Origin: Bacteroidetes bacterium MedPE-SWsnd-G2
GTDB taxonomy: Bacteria; Bacteroidota; Bacteroidia; Flavobacteriales; Flavobacteriaceae
Reading direction: 5' to 3'
NCBI GenBank assembly: GCA_001874335.1
Contig: MPDE01000006.1
Coordinates: 1-64,000, forward strand
Length of the DNA stretch: 64,000 nt
Part shown: positions 62,752 through 64,000 of the stretch, piece after piece
How the letters are laid out: every line of letters starts with the position of its first letter
Numbering within the stretch: position 1 is the stretch's first letter
Notes under the pieces: model-generated
Told to the model about the DNA's origin: nothing
Databases searched by the model: none
Seen by the model: only the letters and a program-made list of their open reading frames with translations
Program-made: the position numbers and the translations under genes

Positions 62752-64000
62752 GTAGGGTTAAGTTCTGTAATTTTTAGTTTTTTGTTTTTTCTAAGCTGAT
62801 TTTGAATGATATGCTGAGCATCTCTAGTATTCTCCATTGGAGTGATCAAGGATTCTAAAATTTCTGGATTATTAAGCTGATGGTTTAATTTGAAATAACC
62901 CATGCCTTGAAATATTCCATTTTTAATTAAAACCACGCTTTTTTCATCTATTTCTCGACCTTTATCTATTATAAGCATGCTTTTTGAACGATAACTATAC
63001 TTATCGATTAATTCGTTGACACGTTCATTGTAATAATCTGATGGCTCTTCTTGTAAACACGCCCCTTTACATTCGTTTAATTTATAATTAAAACAACTAC
63101 TGCTACTTCTGTATAGACCAGATAATTTTTGACATAAATTAAATTCATCAACAGCCTTAAACATAAAGGATTTACTACTTTGCCTGTTGTTAAATGTAGT
63201 TATTGGTTTTTTGTCAGGGTCTACCTTTTCTACAGTTAAATTGAGATAACCATGGTGGTCTTCAAAACAATATAAGGCATGTGTGAAAATAGTGCGCCTT
63301 AAAGCTCTATTATGAATAGGTTTGTTTTTCTTTATTTCTTCACTTTCCTTTAAAAGTGCAATTAATTCACTTCCCGTTTTTTCAAAGGTTACTGCAGCAA
63401 CTTGGTTCTGTATTTTTTTAGATTTTCTGCTGTTATTGGTGAAGTGTTGATTAATTCTGTTTTTTATGTTTTTACTCTTTCCTATATAAATAATTCTGCC
63501 TTGCTCATCATGAATATAGTACACACCTGTAACCGATGGTAAATCTTCAATAATATGCTTTAAATTAGGTTCCATTTGATACTTGGGTTCCTGAGTAATG
63601 GAATCTTGAATTATTTTCTTCTCCGAGTCTTTTGCCAACAGAATTTTAAATAACTCAACCGTAGCTAAAGCATCTCCACTTGCTCGGTGTCTGTTACTCA
63701 TCGGTATACCTAAAGATTTTGTGAGTTTTCCTAAATTGTAAGACGGTTGACCAGGGATTAATTCTTTAGAAAGTTCAACCGTACATAAAGATTTACGTTT
63801 GTAATCGTAGCCTAATCTATTAAATTCGGTTCTTAAAATACGATTGTCAAATTGAGCATTATGTGCAACAATGATGCAGTTTTCAGTGATTTCAATTATT
63901 CGTTTTGCGACCTCGTAGAATTTAGGTGCATTTTTAAGCATTTTAGAATTTATACCTGTTAGATTTACAACAAAAGGTTGAATTTCTTTTTCTGGATTTA
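62748..64000 (-). CDS. DEDD exonuclease fused to a GIY-YIG nuclease domain (5' end outside window)
   Basis: The frame stays open to the window edge, so the true N-terminus is missing. The N-terminal part is the exonuclease/DnaQ epsilon type: VVNLTGINSKML, VAHNAQFDNRILRTEF and the HRASGDALATVELF motif (H-x4-D). After a ~40-residue linker comes a UvrC-type GIY-YIG domain (TGVYYIHDEQGRIIYIGKS, INQHF). The C-terminal ~150 residues include CKGACLQEE, another UvrC/Cho-like feature. Such fusions occur in Bacteroidota in place of separate DnaQ-like and Cho proteins. Probably a DNA-repair or proofreading nuclease. Confidence 0.88.
   Translation of the reverse strand, partial: NPEKEIQPFVVNLTGINSKMLKNAPKFYEVAKRIIEITENCIIVAHNAQFDNRILRTEFNRLGYDYKRKSLCTVELSKELIPGQPSYNLGKLTKSLGIPMSNRHRASGDALATVELFKILLAKDSEKKIIQDSITQEPKYQMEPNLKHIIEDLPSVTGVYYIHDEQGRIIYIGKSKNIKNRINQHFTNNSRKSKKIQNQVAAVTFEKTGSELIALLKESEEIKKNKPIHNRALRRTIFTHALYCFEDHHGYLNLTVEKVDPDKKPITTFNNRQSSKSFMFKAVDEFNLCQKLSGLYRSSSSCFNYKLNECKGACLQEEPSDYYNERVNELIDKYSYRSKSMLIIDKGREIDEKSVVLIKNGIFQGMGYFKLNHQLNNPEILESLITPMENTRDAQHIIQNQLRKNKKLKITELNPT

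Overview
The window is chromosomal DNA of a marine-type member of the Flavobacteriaceae (Bacteroidota). Evidence: low G+C, start sites without obvious Shine-Dalgarno sequences, many upstream TAnnTTTG boxes (the Bacteroidota -7 element), a TonB receptor/DUF4249 pair, four secreted proteins with type IX secretion (T9SS) type A sorting domains plus a T9SS-sorted sugar dehydrogenase, a monomeric isocitrate dehydrogenase, and lineage-typical gene families (DUF6095, DUF6913, DUF4835, omega-like RpoZ). I cannot name genus or species. Genes are densely packed; there are no IS elements, tRNAs, CRISPR arrays or prophage genes. Most of the window is ordinary core genome.

Layout. 1-350: end of an rRNA operon (23S tail, 5S, terminator). 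0.5-4.8 kb (minus): DUF6095 protein, murQ, DUF4249 lipoprotein, TonB-dependent receptor. 4.8-13.8 kb (minus): monomeric icd, a pentapeptide-repeat protein, an AT-rich gap, rplS, trmD, a GNAT enzyme, a coiled-coil membrane protein, a long GAPDH and an HtrA-type protease, mostly single genes with their own promoter and terminator. 13.9-18 kb (plus): dapF, GNAT, mltG, DUF2279 protein, then a muramidase-like protein. 18-22 kb (minus): RsmI-like methylase, PQQ-type sugar dehydrogenase, low-molecular-weight tyrosine phosphatase, dnaA. 22.2-26.2 kb: a thioesterase facing a tight minus-strand operon (LEA-like lipoprotein, ribD, HAD phosphatase, EamA transporter, YigZ) in which two genes start with TTG overlapping the upstream stop. 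26.2-31.9 kb (plus): GNAT, prmC, LOG, ligA and two multi-pass membrane proteins with matching promoters. 31.9-33.6 kb (minus): a 5'-nucleotidase split into two genes. 33.6-41 kb (plus): DUF6913, dapA, bamD, rpoZ, coaBC, DUF4835, recN, fabI.

41.1-52 kb (plus) is the most distinctive part: four consecutive T9SS cargo genes, each set apart by terminators. Three share a mosaic of modules (PPC-like sandwiches, FN3-like repeats, GEVED domains and a Cys-bounded module of about 85 residues) and the fourth is a seven-motif FG-GAP/ASPIC propeller. They probably form surface-exposed or secreted adhesive proteins; their ligand is unknown.

52-57 kb (plus): glycosyltransferase, YbbR/CdaR-like protein, coaE, then a histidine kinase/response regulator pair. 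57-64 kb (minus): one apparent operon of exonuclease/GIY-YIG fusion (cut by the window edge), two tandem DUF3857 proteins with degenerate transglutaminase domains, a voltage-gated potassium channel with a C-terminal zinc ribbon, and miaA.

I did not find a convincing new defence or metabolic system. The best leads are the shared Cys-bounded module of the T9SS cluster, the common promoter element of the two paired membrane proteins, the apparently leaderless promoters with a fixed 4-nt gap, and the tandem pseudo-transglutaminase genes.
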